This document shows, piece after piece, positions 53,033 through 63,292 of a stretch of DNA of 64,000 nucleotides (position 1 is the first letter of the stretch; each line of letters begins with the position of its first letter). A program made the translations under genes and the position numbers. This DNA comes from Branchiostoma floridae (Eukaryota > Chordata > Leptocardii > Amphioxiformes > Branchiostomatidae). The stretch is taken from positions 395,084 through 459,083 of the forward strand of contig NC_049980.1 in assembly GCF_000003815.2 (NCBI RefSeq), given 5' to 3'. The notes under the pieces are model-generated. The model saw nothing but the letters and a program-made list of their open reading frames with translations, made no database searches and was not told where the DNA came from.

Positions 53033-53555
53033 AGGGGCATTCCACTCCACACGGGAGTGTTATTTTCCGATAGATATTACTTTTAGGAAGTAATAAATGC
53101 ATTCTTCTTCACATTATACGATAAAGTACCCAGTTGCTCCACTTGCCTCAAAAGCATAAAGTCTTCTACTAAACTCCCAAGGTACCCTCTAATTGAATTA
53201 ATCCTTTGGCTAAATACAATGCAAAACTTTTAGAAAAGGTTACAAATCTAATTTCAGGATCGCTAAAAAATCTCGTTTTGTTATGTGTTCTTTGCAATCT
53301 TATGAGCAATGTGCTTTCTCGGTGTACTTAGCGATCCTCATTAATTCCGAAAATATGCACGATAAACAAAGTGTCTATGCGTATAAGGAATGCATGGGTA
53401 GGGTCTGCATGGGTTTAGTGAGTGTCATATTGTTTTACAGAACAAACATCGCGCAATTCATCCCAAGGTGAATTCAACAAATTTCGTCTGGTTATGTATT
53501 CATTGACACATTATCTATTGGAAAACACCACCCCCTTCTGGAGTGGAATGCCCCT
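53033..53555. mobile_element. ~520-bp MITE, ~45-bp inverted ends
   Basis: AGGGGCATTCCACTCCACAC...TTTCCGATAGATA is inverted as TATCTATTGGAAAACACCAC...GGAGTGGAATGCCCCT. The right flank is TTTAG. A small internal frame at 53283-53471 is not credible as a gene. Confidence 0.75.
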
Positions 53556-53989
53556 TTAGTAGTACACAAGCCAAAAAAAAAAAGGACAACAATATGATAG
53601 AAATGATTATATATGTATTTCTTCTTTTAACCAGTAGGACACTTGTCTGAAAATCAGTGACCGGGAACTTTCATTAGTGTTTTCGTGTCTTAAAAAAGTT
53701 TAAAACATCAAAATTTCAAAAATGTTGTCTTAACTTTTGTTTACATATAGCTTGCCTCTTTAAACTGTATAACTGCGCTCTTGAGATAACTCGAGCGTTC
53801 GAACTGTTAAACACCAAAATCTGAAAATGTTTTGACACAGTCAGTTTGTACATATCAACGCATAAATGTTCAATTTATATACCTCTTTAGCTTCTATGAC
53901 TTACTGAACAGTCATTGGCTAATTTTTTAGACGCCACACTTATTATTCACACATTCTGGTGGTGATTGGCTACGCATTTGATGTTAATA

Positions 53990-54135
53990 CTCCTCCAGAA
54001 GTTCTTTTAATCGTTGGTTGTCTCAAACATTGATTGACCGGGCGTTGGACGTCATTGAATCACTCCTGTAGATCGTGCCATACGTTTATTGGTTGTCAAG
54101 GTACTAAATTTGTGATTGGTTGTGCGCGCGTGACG
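53990..54135 (-). repeat. Decayed tandem copies of the C2 gene's C-terminal codons and stop
   Basis: On the minus strand the coding end reads CCAATCAACGTCTGGCACGA then CCTTATGGAGGCCGAGTGA and GACGTCA. At 54060-54092 CCAATAAACGTATGGCACGA then TCTACAGGAGTGA repeats it and still translates PINVWHDLQE-stop. Weaker CCAATCA/GACGTC copies follow to about 53990, roughly 60-80 bp per unit. Confidence 0.75.
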
Positions 54136-54452
54136 TCACTCGGCCTCCATAAGGTCGTGCCAGACGTTGATTGGCTTTCCCCGATGACGTACCGCCCTCC
54201 GAACGTGCTGCAGTTCGCTCTCCTCGGTAGCCATCGCCCCGAGCCGAACCTGTCCGATCACTCCGTCGGCAAGTATTCGGGCGTGATCGTAAACAGTCAC
54301 GATGAAGCTGCAGTCCGCGAAGACGTCGGATGGAAACTGGAAACTGAAGGCCTCCTTGAAGACAGGGTCGCACGTCTTGCGCTGGATCTTGGTATGTCTC
54401 GTGTCGTCTTCGGCGCCATCAGGTCCGTGCATGACGATCTTTACATAAGAGT
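54136..54452 (-). CDS. Synaptotagmin-like protein, last exon (second C2 domain)
   Basis: After TTTTCAG, the exon encodes (D)SYVKIVMHGPDG, KIQRKTCDPVFKEAFSFQFP, FIVTVYDHARILADGVIGQV, and ends GKPINVWHDLMEAE-stop. This follows the C2B order DPYVK...T.NPxFNESFxF..VxVxDxDxxxxNDxIG..PIxxWHxL. Of the acidic Ca2+-binding residues only some remain (YDHARILADG), so Ca2+ binding by this domain is doubtful. C2B domains of this family bind membranes or SNAREs in vesicle traffic. The exon starts in phase 1 and needs an upstream partner. Its 3' edge is tandemly repeated downstream. Confidence 0.85.
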
Positions 54453-55129
54453 CTGAAAAGAATAAATGAAAAAATTTAGTCGAATAAGTTTTCGCTGAGC
54501 TAAGTGAATGGTACAAAAAGACATAAATTAGATACATTGCTAAAAGTACCGTGGTCTAGCATATGAGCTTGGCTTCATTTTGCTTATATGTAAAGGTGAA
54601 ATAGTAAGATTAGTTAGCTATAGTTGATTTGGTCAAAGCGCATCATTAATATTTTCAGTGGTATATAGTTAGAATGCAAGCTAGAACGTTTAACAAAAAA
54701 GACAACATATAACGTCAAAAGATTGAAATTATATGCAGATGAAGTAAGCAAATTGTCAACCGGCACCGATTTCTTCTTTAAATATCTTACAATGAAAATT
54801 CGCGTGCCTTTGCTTCAAAGGGTCCAGTAATAGAAATGAAATACGTTGCCTATGAAGACAGTCTTTTTTTTTTCTTTACAAAACATTAGGATTATATAAA
54901 CGTTTGTTGAAATCAGCTAAGCTCGTGAAAGCCTGTCTCCTTGGAGTCTCATCTGGCGGGCGTACATCACACACAGTCCGTGTGTGCTCTTTCTAACCCC
55001 AATTACTTCCCATGGAACCTCGGGGGAGGTTGCGTTAAGCTGCACTCGGAGGGATCGTCACATAATGTGACATTTTGTCTATTTCGAAATGTAATCGTTG
55101 CCAAAATATCTATCAACCATCCACTAATA

Positions 55130-55487
55130 CATCCCTGTACCCATCCGTTCCTCAATTGATCCATCCTTCCTTAAATCTATTCATCCATTCCTCCGTTCGT
55201 CCATCAATCCATCCACCCGTCCGTTCATCCATCCATCCGTTGATCCATCATCCTTCCTTTAGTCAATTTGTCAACTCTTCTGTTCGTCCATCCATCCATC
55301 CATCCGCCCGTCCGTTCATCTATCCATCCGTTGATCCATCCTTCCTTATTCAGTCTATTCATCCATTCTTCTGTCCGTCCATCCATCCATCCATCCATCC
55401 ATCCATCCATCCATCCATCCATCTATCCATCCATCCATCCACCCGTCCATCCATCCATCCATCCCATCCATCCATCTATCCATCCCA
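55130..55487. repeat. (CCAT)n satellite
   Basis: Same tetranucleotide type as 4110-4445, in the opposite orientation. Ser-Ile-His-Pro frames are artefacts. It abuts a candidate C2 exon. Confidence 0.95.
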
Positions 55488-55556
55488 CCACCACGGATAC
55501 CATCATGCTGCAGCTCTTGTTCGATAACACATGGACAAGCTCAACATCCCAAGGAC
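55488..55556 (-). CDS. Candidate exon start of the second C2 domain, cut by satellite
   Basis: After TTTTTACAG the minus strand reads [20 protein letters not shown] then VVVG, like the first two strands of a C2B domain (GELxVSLxYxxxxxxLxVxVxxA). The frame then enters the (GGAT)n satellite before the ~15 residues needed to reach SYVKI. Either a short exon is unrecognised, or the repeat destroyed the exon, or the match is chance. Confidence 0.4.
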
Positions 55557-55562
55557 CTGTAA

Positions 55563-56470
55563 AAACAAACACACATATCAATAACGGATACTTATGGGTT
55601 ATGCGTATTTTTATTTGCTTCAAGACAGACATGAACAATGTGGAACTCGCGAGAACTGAGACTAGTACATTCTCCATGACGAAGATGTGCTGGTAGACAT
55701 CGAAAATTTGAGAGGTATGTACTGTAACTTTACAAAACAGTCATTGATTGAAGAAAATTGTTGTAACCCCATGAACAATGTGGTATTGTACTAAAGTTTC
55801 TATCTTATTGTATACCATAATGCATTCGTTCAGTCATTTAATGAACCTTTACTCTTCCTTACGTCTTTTTATAATAAAGGAAACTTTTCCCACCCTCCAT
55901 TCGTTTTCGCATGCTTGCATTAGTTTTGGGATGCACAGGAAGTGTTATCCATTCAGTCGAATTCGTACGTCCTAAGGAAAAACAGGAGTTGCTAAAATGT
56001 TACGTTGCTACCTACGTAAAAAGTGCCACCTGGCGTTATTATCTCGCAATGCATCTTAAGACTAAAGTGCCACATTGCACTTTCGTCGGGTAAATCTGAC
56101 AGGGATTAGCTTTAAGCCATCACACATCCATTGCATTTGTACAAAGGTCTAACGTGTGTTAGCATTTGCCATTTCATCAAACATGGGGCCGACACTTTTC
56201 AAAGCATCTTACCGAGGGCTTTGGCTGTGCTTAGCTTTGATATTGAGATTGTCCATCAATGTCATATAAGCGAAAGTACGAACGAAGTCTGGTGCGAACG
56301 GTGTATGTTTCAAATTCCTTATCTTGAAATACGTTTTGCATGTTTGAAAGTCATATCATGGCACGGACCGGGTTTATAAATCCCCACATTATTTATCTAC
56401 ATTAGATCTTGGTATGTTTCATTATTATTTAATATAATTATATCAGGCAACACTTGAGATGTCTTACTTA
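55563..56470. other. Presumed intron of the C2 gene
   Basis: A segment at 55690-55775 (GTGCTGGTAGACATCGAAAA...AAACAGTCATTGATTG) matches 63342-63430 loosely. Nothing else recognised. Confidence 0.35.
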
Positions 56471-56983
56471 GGCCACAGCAAGTAAATTTATGTATGGCAT
56501 CAGCGCGCGCATTACTTTTCGCCTGATTTCAGAAAAAAATTCTCATGCAGGGATGGTCAACATGACGATAAAGTTCCAAAATGAGCAGATGAATGTGTTG
56601 TAGCACAATAATTGTACTTGTAGAAGTGACACTTGCGAGGTACCCGAGATTGTAGCTGCAGAAATGAAACTTATTGGATAGTTGAAAAAGTGACACCAAT
56701 ATGGAAGCCATGAGTGTGGTCACCAACTTTGTTGGTGATGCCAGTCTACCACACTAGTGTCACTTTTACCACACCAGTACATGTCTTAAATACAGGAATA
56801 AATGCCTTGTTGGTTCTGATACCATGTTTTGTCCCTTTATTTCTTTTTACAACAGTCATCACAACCTAATGGTGACTATTTTTGATCATGTAGCCATCTT
56901 GTTTTATTCACCCATCTTGTTTTTTTCGCCATGTTGCACTTTTTTTGCAATCTGCAGAGAATGTCATCCATAAAATTTACTTC
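56471..56983. mobile_element. Second copy of the 5614-type MITE, right end clipped
   Basis: GGCCACAGCAAGTAAATTTA to CATAAAATTTACTT, same orientation and layout as 5614-6152, with a TTA left flank. The last ~12 bases of the right repeat are missing. Isolated ends occur at 57888-57900 and 58119-58150. Confidence 0.8.
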
Positions 56984-59271
56984 AAAAAAAATTATGGCGA
57001 TTCGCCAAACCCTTCTTGAGATATTCTCATTCAAACTCATGATAAAACGGCTCTTTCAGCACCAAAAAGCCGCTTGAGGGCCCAATCTACACCACTTGCC
57101 CTCTGCCCTAAGAGCTACCTAATACTCATAAATAAAGACAACAGCACATCACGAACTCGAAATACTAAAACCGTTAGTCCCGCTGCAGTACCATAACAAG
57201 CCGCTGGGCTCCCAAAGTCTAATGATGTCAAGTTCTCATCAAGACCGACGCACAAGTAAAGGAAATAACCAAAATGAGTAGACGCGAACTATGAACCCTA
57301 AACATTCACTCTACCACATGTTTCGAAACTAATTGGCGAAGGTAATATTAGAATCCATTCAGAAATACATTTATAAGCAAACACAAGGAACGTTTGAAAT
57401 CATCCCTGACAGCAGCTGGCTCACTAGTCGAGACACTTATCCATAGCCTGATGGAACACAGATGTACCTGGTATAACAAATACACGCTGTTAGGCTCTCA
57501 ATATAAATGTGGCAAGCCGCAAGCATTGCTTACACATATCAAGGCCATGTTGACTCTTAAAATGGATGACATCACTTTTCAAATTTCTTCCGTTTTGAAA
57601 AAGAAAATAACTTGTTTTCGATCGTACTGTACATCGAAAAAAAGCAGCGGATTAATGAAGGAATATTTCAGAACGGACACTGATTTCATAAAATATAAAA
57701 ATCAATTTGATAGGGGGGAAGAATAAGAATAAATGATCTATCGTTCGGTATACCGTGTGTTTACTTTTGTTTATTTGTTCAAGCTTTCTGACCATTTGGA
57801 TTTTTTGTACTATGAAGGCAATTACCTAGTACCTTTTTGGCACGTTTGTTTTTCGTAAGATTGGATGCTCAGTGTTTTAGGTTCCCGAAGGATGTCATCC
57901 AGCATAGCGTAACGTATAGGGGAACCACAAGAGAGAAAAACAACGTTTAAATAGCATGCAATTTATTGTAAGATGAGTCTTCACAATCCCGTTCACGTTT
58001 TTAGAACACGTTAATTTGTTCACGAGGGATTTGTTAGTAATCCCTGGCAGCTGAGATGGCATCCTTAGTAGCTCAGTGGATACCACGGTGTGAAACACAC
58101 TATGAATATCCATTACTGGGGCCACAGCAAATAAATTGTCTTGATGACATCCTCTGTAGTCTAGAAATTTCATGCAAGAGGGGTGACAAAAACAAGACGG
58201 ATGAAACCATAGCAACATATCTTGATTAGAAAGCAAGTGGATCCAATGGACGGCATCCTCTACAGATCCCACATTTAAGAAAAAAAATTCAACCTTAAGG
58301 ATCCTTTGCATACGTAGAGAAATAAAAAAATGTCAGAACCAGCTGTCACATGAATTTAGTATAAAAACCGGAAGATTCCCCAAAATTCCTATTTGATAAA
58401 GGTTTTCTTTCATTTTGTCCAGAGCTAATTGAGGACGAATTTAGTTCCAAATATTTTGATATATAAGTACGTAACCACACACAAGACTGCCATCTTATAC
58501 ACAAGGGACTTGTAGAGAAAGTTAATAATAACATGTGACAGACCCTGCATGATCTATGTAAGAAAATATAAAATGACGTTAAAAGTTTCTCCAACGTTAT
58601 CACTATTATTTAATGCTGAACGTTTGAAAAAAAAAGATGGGAATCAAAAAGATATAAGATCGATCGGTAAAAAACTAACATGAATATTAACTATCTACGC
58701 ACCATGATATTTTAACAAGAATTAAAGCAATAAAAGATGGTATCACGGCCCAAAAAAGTCAAGTAACTACCGATATGCCAAAATAGGATCTTGATATATA
58801 GCACAAACATAGTTAACCCCTGTTGGAGGTGAATCTCTTCTTCCCAAAGGTAACGAACTATCTCAATCACCAAGTCGTCAAGAAGAAAGCGGCGAGGCTT
58901 TGGCGAGGCAAATCCCATAACCCGAATCTCCAGGGTTGGAGGCGCTGATGACAGACTTACTACCGGGATCCTGATCCCTTTTAAGTACATCCAGTCATTC
59001 CTAACCCCTTCACCTTCGCAATGACTGTCATCAATCACTCCGCGTTCTGTCACGGTGAATTCTAGAGAGTGCATTTACGTCGGGCAATGTTTTGTTAAAG
59101 GTGCATCGTGTATATCAAGTCCGAACATGGTCCGTATGGATTTCTTTTATACGTTAGCACATACAATTCATACCTAATTGGGAATATTAATAGTATTGTG
59201 AACGTTTTAAGAACGCGTACTGAGTTGTACTGTACGCATGCTTGAGTACCTAGACTACGCATGATACTTAT
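56984..59271. other. Presumed intron of the C2 gene, no supported exon
   Basis: Open frames at 57394-57726 (+), 57895-58311 (-) and 58712-59074 (-) are of chance size and match no family I recognise. The 57895 frame overlaps MITE ends. Confidence 0.4.
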
Positions 59272-59480
59272 GGTGCACTCTCACTGCAATTGCGTCAAGA
59301 TTGCGTCACTACGGGGTTCGAAAGATATTTAACGAATTTCAGAGATAAAGAACGAATTTTCTTAATTTTTGTGTATTTTGTCGTTTTCTTAGTCACGCTT
59401 TTATGTATTAAGCAATCTACAAATTGTAAAATATCGGAGAAGAGAACAAAGCACTGACGCAAGTGCAGTGAGGGTGCACC
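59272..59480. mobile_element. CACTGC-family MITE
   Basis: GGTGCACTCTCACTGCA...TGCAGTGAGGGTGCACC termini, ~209 bp, core TTAACGAATTTCAGAGATAA. Flanks TTAT and TTTA. Confidence 0.75.
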
Positions 59481-59639
59481 TTTAGTATGTAGTAACACAA
59501 TAGGGAGTGACAAAGCTCTATAGACCAAGTCTGTAGGCGCAAATATTTCATTAGACGAAAGATATCAGCAACGATAAAACTGTCCCGTCTGACTTATATG
59601 ATAGCCTCTAGGATTGTAGAGCTTTCTTAAAGAAAGTCA

Positions 59640-59760
59640 CTACACGTTTGAAACGATAATGATACGCCTATGAACTTCAAAGGGTTTGAGCCTGCCCTTA
59701 GTGCTGAATTCCTCGGAGTGGTTATGACTCTAAAAGCGTTGGTTTTATGTGACAAGTTAA
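59640..59760. repeat. Outlying unit of the 60.5-61.2 kb tandem repeat
   Basis: TTTGAGCCTGCCCTTAGTGC then TGAATTCCTCGGAGTGGTTA, as in the main array. Confidence 0.7.
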
Positions 59761-59867
59761 AGGTAACGTAAGCAATATAAGCCCAAGTAAGCGTTGTAGA
59801 AGTTCAAACATCTATTATTAGTAGTATTACTGAATTCTTTTGGGCAATTTTCTAAGTGATAAGATGA

Positions 59868-60240
59868 TACCTTTATTCCTTTATTAGGACACCCTTCAGC
59901 CCGTAGGGCTAGTCTTCCAGGGTTCGAACAGATACACCACAAACGTACATGTAAATATATATATATATATACATAACAGATAAAAACATTCACAATCATA
60001 AAAAAAAACTATCAACTTGAGAATACATGATGGTAGATTGTCGTTTTAAATCGTGAAATGTTGGGCAGGGATCTTTTGATGTGTGTCGGTAGGACATTCC
60101 ATAGACTGATGGCACGGTAGAGAAAAGTTCGCTTTTTTGAGTTTGTTTTGGGCTTAGGCAGTTTAAAACTGAAGGAATCGGATAATCTAGTTGAATATGT
60201 CTGGGAACTCTATTCCGTTCCATACAAACATTCAATTAAG
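59868..60240 (-). mobile_element. LINE 3' end with RT C-terminus
   Basis: One minus-strand frame reads KRTFLYRAISLWNVLPTHIK then RSLPNISRFKTTI, the (R)TFxYRAxxLWNxLPxxI..FK ending of CR1-type RT. It is followed by a 3' tail with AGCCCTACGGGCTG and AATAAAGGAATAAAGGTATC. The insertion interrupts the 250-bp repeat. Confidence 0.65.
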
Positions 60241-60479
60241 GAGCACAAATCTGACGCCACAGCGGCGCGAGGACGATATAAAGTCTAATTTCTGTAGGTT
60301 ACAATCTTTAGGGAATCCTAGTGAGGATTGTTTATGGCCCGTTTTTAACCGCTTGAAGTAGGAAACAATGATGTAAATGTGGAAATATTTTGAATTAGAT
60401 ATCAAGTCATACAGATTGCCTTATCGAGATTTTGTCCACTTTTAATGCTCTAATATTGCTTAGGTTGCCTTTCAGGAAG

Positions 60480-61200
60480 GTTAGATATAAAAGTAAACGA
60501 TATCTAAAATGATTCAATTTCTTAAACTGGATCATATTCGAATTTTACCTCTGGACGTTTCAGGGACATCCATCACTATTCTACAGCCAGTTGAAGATAG
60601 AGACTATAAATATACACCTATACACTTCAAATGGTTTTAAGCCTCCCCTTGCGGCTGAATTTCCAGGGGTGGTTATGACTCTGAAAGCATTAATTTGTTC
60701 TTCATGACGAGTTACGCTTTGGGATGATAGACATCTGTGTGAACGATATCTAAAACTAATTCAATGTCTAAAACTCCATATAAGTTTCGGAGATTACTTC
60801 CGGATGCTTCAAGTGACATCAATCACTTTTCCACAACCACTATACGGTAGGGACGATAAATATACACTTATGCACTTCAAACGTTTGAAGCCTGCCCTTG
60901 GTGCTGAATTCCCTGAAGTGGTTATGACTATTAAAGCATTAGTTTTACTAGACGAGTTACGTTTATGAAGGTTAGACATTCAGGTAAACGATATCTAAAA
61001 ATAATTCAATTTTCTACAACTGGATATAAGATTTGGAGATCACTTCCGGACGTTTCGAGTGACATCCATCACTATTCCACAGCCACTACACGATAGAGAC
61101 GATAAATATACACCAATGCACTTTAGACGGTTTTAGCCTGCCCTTGGTGATGAATTCCTCGGGGTGATTATGACTTGGAAAGCATTAGTAGGATGGAATC
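60480..61200. repeat. ~240-bp tandem array, about three units
   Basis: Each unit holds AACGATATCTAAAA, TTCCGGACGTTTCGAGTGAC, ATC.ATCACT.TTCCACAGCCAC, GATAAATATACACC and CCTGCCCTTGGTG.TGAATTCC. Starts are near 60495, 60740 and 60975. Confidence 0.85.
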
Positions 61201-61451
61201 CGCTTAAAATTACTGTAATGTATTTCTAAAAACATTACTTAAAACGTTGACATAATCCGATATTCAAAATTTCGAATGTTCTTTTTTTAGGTTCAACAAC
61301 ATTTGCCTGTTGCTAGGCAAAGTGCTTTGTTAAGCATAAAAAAGCAGTTACTCGAGCAACTAGATACCGTTTTGGAAACGGTCATACGTTACAAAAATCC
61401 ACTATCTTTCGTCTGTGACAAATTTTAAAATCACTTTTTCTTAGGCCTTAA

Positions 61452-61669
61452 GGTGCCCTCTCACTGCACTGGTGCTACGCTTGCGTCACTGCGGTGTTCC
61501 AAAGATACTCAACGATTTCAAAGATATCGTCGTCTTCTAAGTCAAACTTTTACGAATAACACATTATCTAATTTGTAAAAAAAAAAGAAGAAGAAAATTA
61601 CAAAACAGTTACGCAGCTAACCAAGCCCGAGGTGACGCAAGCTTGACGCAAGTGCAGTGAGAATATACC
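61452..61669. mobile_element. 218-bp MITE with TTAA target site
   Basis: TTAA at 61448-61451 and 61670-61673 flanks GGTGCCCTCTCACTGCACT...AGTGCAGTGAGAATATACC. This is the cleanest copy of the CACTGC family and fits a Kolobok- or piggyBac-type TTAA integrator. Confidence 0.85.
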
Positions 61670-61824
61670 TTAAGCTAGAAGCACGTATGACACAGTAGGA
61701 GTCAAACAAAGCTCCAGACAAAACTAGCAGGCGTCTGGATTTCATTACAGGGAAGATGCCGAGAGAAGATAAAATTGTGCCATTTCGACCTTTATCCCCC
61801 TACAGCGGCGTGGGGAGCGCGTAG

Positions 61825-62400
61825 TATTCTCCGAGTATGCCGCTGATAATGGAGGCGATAAATAGTACCTCCGGTACTCGGGAGTTACTAGCCTGTCCTT
61901 GGTATTGGATTCCTAGTAGCTAGTATTCTCCGAGTATGCCGCTGATAATGGAGGCGATAAATAATGTCCCTGGGTACTCGGGAGGTACGAGCCTGTCCTT
62001 GGTACTGAATTCCCGATAGCTATATCGTCTCTGATGGCAGTGGCTTCACTTGATGTGGTAAGGTCGCGGCAAGTAAATTGTATGGGTGGAATTAGCGCTC
62101 AAAACTTTTCGGTGTATTTAAAAAATAAAATTTTATAATTTGACCCCAACGGGAACAAAAATAAAATACGAACAATTATCGTGTAGCATCCTGGATTGTA
62201 CATGTACATGTGGTAATAGTGAGAAACATGCATTCATGACTTAAAATAATGTCCCGGGTACTCGGGGGGTATTAGCCTGTCCTTGGTACTGAATTCCCAG
62301 TTGCAGTATCGTCTCTGATGGCAGTGACTTCACTTGATGTGGTAAGGCCACGGTAAGTAAAATGTATGGATAAAATAAGCGTATTCAATGATTTCCAATT
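61825..62400. repeat. ~95-bp repeats mixed with 5614-type MITE ends
   Basis: TAGTATTCTCCGAGTATGCC...GGGTACTCGGGAG..AGCCTGTCCTTGGTACTGAATTCC occurs at about 61825, 61920 and (partly) 62260. GGTAAGG(T/C)C(G)CGGCAAGTAAA MITE-like ends follow at 62060 and 62341. Confidence 0.75.
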
Positions 62401-63133
62401 ATTCGAAAAGCAAAGAAACAATAATTTTACCGGGATGATGGGCATTAACAAACAAAAAAGTAAAAGTATATTGTAGTATACCTAGCAAGTCTCTTTGTAA
62501 GTTTTGTTAAACGTTCTGGAAAGTTCTAGATGTCACAGACTTTGCCATGGTAGGTGAAGAAAAATAATGTTGCGGGAGCTCTGCTAGGCACGCCCTGTTC
62601 GAACGCCCCATAATTCACTTGTAGATGAGAGGGAGTTGATCAATTGTCAATGATTCACGCGAGTAGAGATCTCGTTAGGGTTCATTCCACTGTGATGTTG
62701 GTGGGAATATTCTTAAAGAATGTGACAGCTGGTCACTGCTGTACTACACACATATATCAATTTGCTTGTAAATAAAGGAGCTTTTTATGCTTCGTACTTC
62801 TTCTGCCATCTAATCCCCGGCACTCAAAAATGCCGGTGACTTTTGATTAGATTTTACTGTAAATATGAACGAAATACTAGCAGTAAAAGAAAATATTAGC
62901 GGATGTACCAAATACAAAGAGGTCGGGGCGGAGTCCAATGATAAAGTATTGTGTGTAATTATTTTGGCATAAGGCTAATTACTAGAAGGGAACCGTCCTG
63001 CATTTTCTCAAAAATGTTGTCTTTCTAGGTATCCTGCGATGGCGTAATTTAATGAAATTATTTCGGATATATAAATTAACGTATAGCACCAGTAAAATGT
63101 GTAAGTGGAGAATTTAATAAAACGATTGTTTAC
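62401..63133. other. Presumed intron of the C2 gene
   Basis: No coding segment or repeat recognised. Confidence 0.35.
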
Positions 63134-63292
63134 CTCGGAGTCTGTCTTGGGCTCGAGATTTCTCCAGAGGCGGTTCTCGTGACTCAGGTCCAGGGTACCC
63201 AGCACCACCTGCACCTCACCCAGCAGCTCGTCTCTGCGCAGGTGCGGAGTCTTGCTGAACACTTTCATGCGCAGCTTCATGTCGTTCAGCAT
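63134..63292 (-). CDS. Synaptotagmin-like protein, exon of first C2 domain
   Basis: 159-nt exon, phase 0 at both ends, between CATTAG and GTAAAC. It encodes MLNDMKLRMKVFSKTPHLRR then DELLGEVQVVLGTLDLS and NRLWRNLEPKTDSE. This fits the last strands of a C2A domain (LxVxDxDRFSRxDLIGEVxxxLxxxDLS...LWRxL). The Asp residues of the usual DxD are absent (VFSKTP), so this domain too looks Ca2+-independent. The leading Met is internal, not a start. Upstream exons should lie beyond 63293 or outside the window. Linking it to 54136-54452 is inference from order, strand and domain sequence; at least one exon between them is unidentified, because the phases (0 here, 1 there) do not join directly. Confidence 0.75.

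Noticed and set aside
54034-54456. Plus-strand 140-codon frame over the C2 exon
   Set aside because: Antisense shadow; the minus strand has the C2 motifs, a splice acceptor and the stop.
55075-55696. Plus-strand Ser-Ile-His-Pro frames
   Set aside because: Same satellite type in the other orientation, not coding.
57394-57726. 110-codon plus-strand frame
   Set aside because: No family resemblance, no splice context, stops densely upstream.
58712-59074. Minus-strand frame with LEIRVMGF...RRFLLDDLVIEIVR, considered as a C2 exon
   Set aside because: Superficial likeness to the 63134 exon only; no DNA-level match, no fitting splice sites and no C2B start motif.
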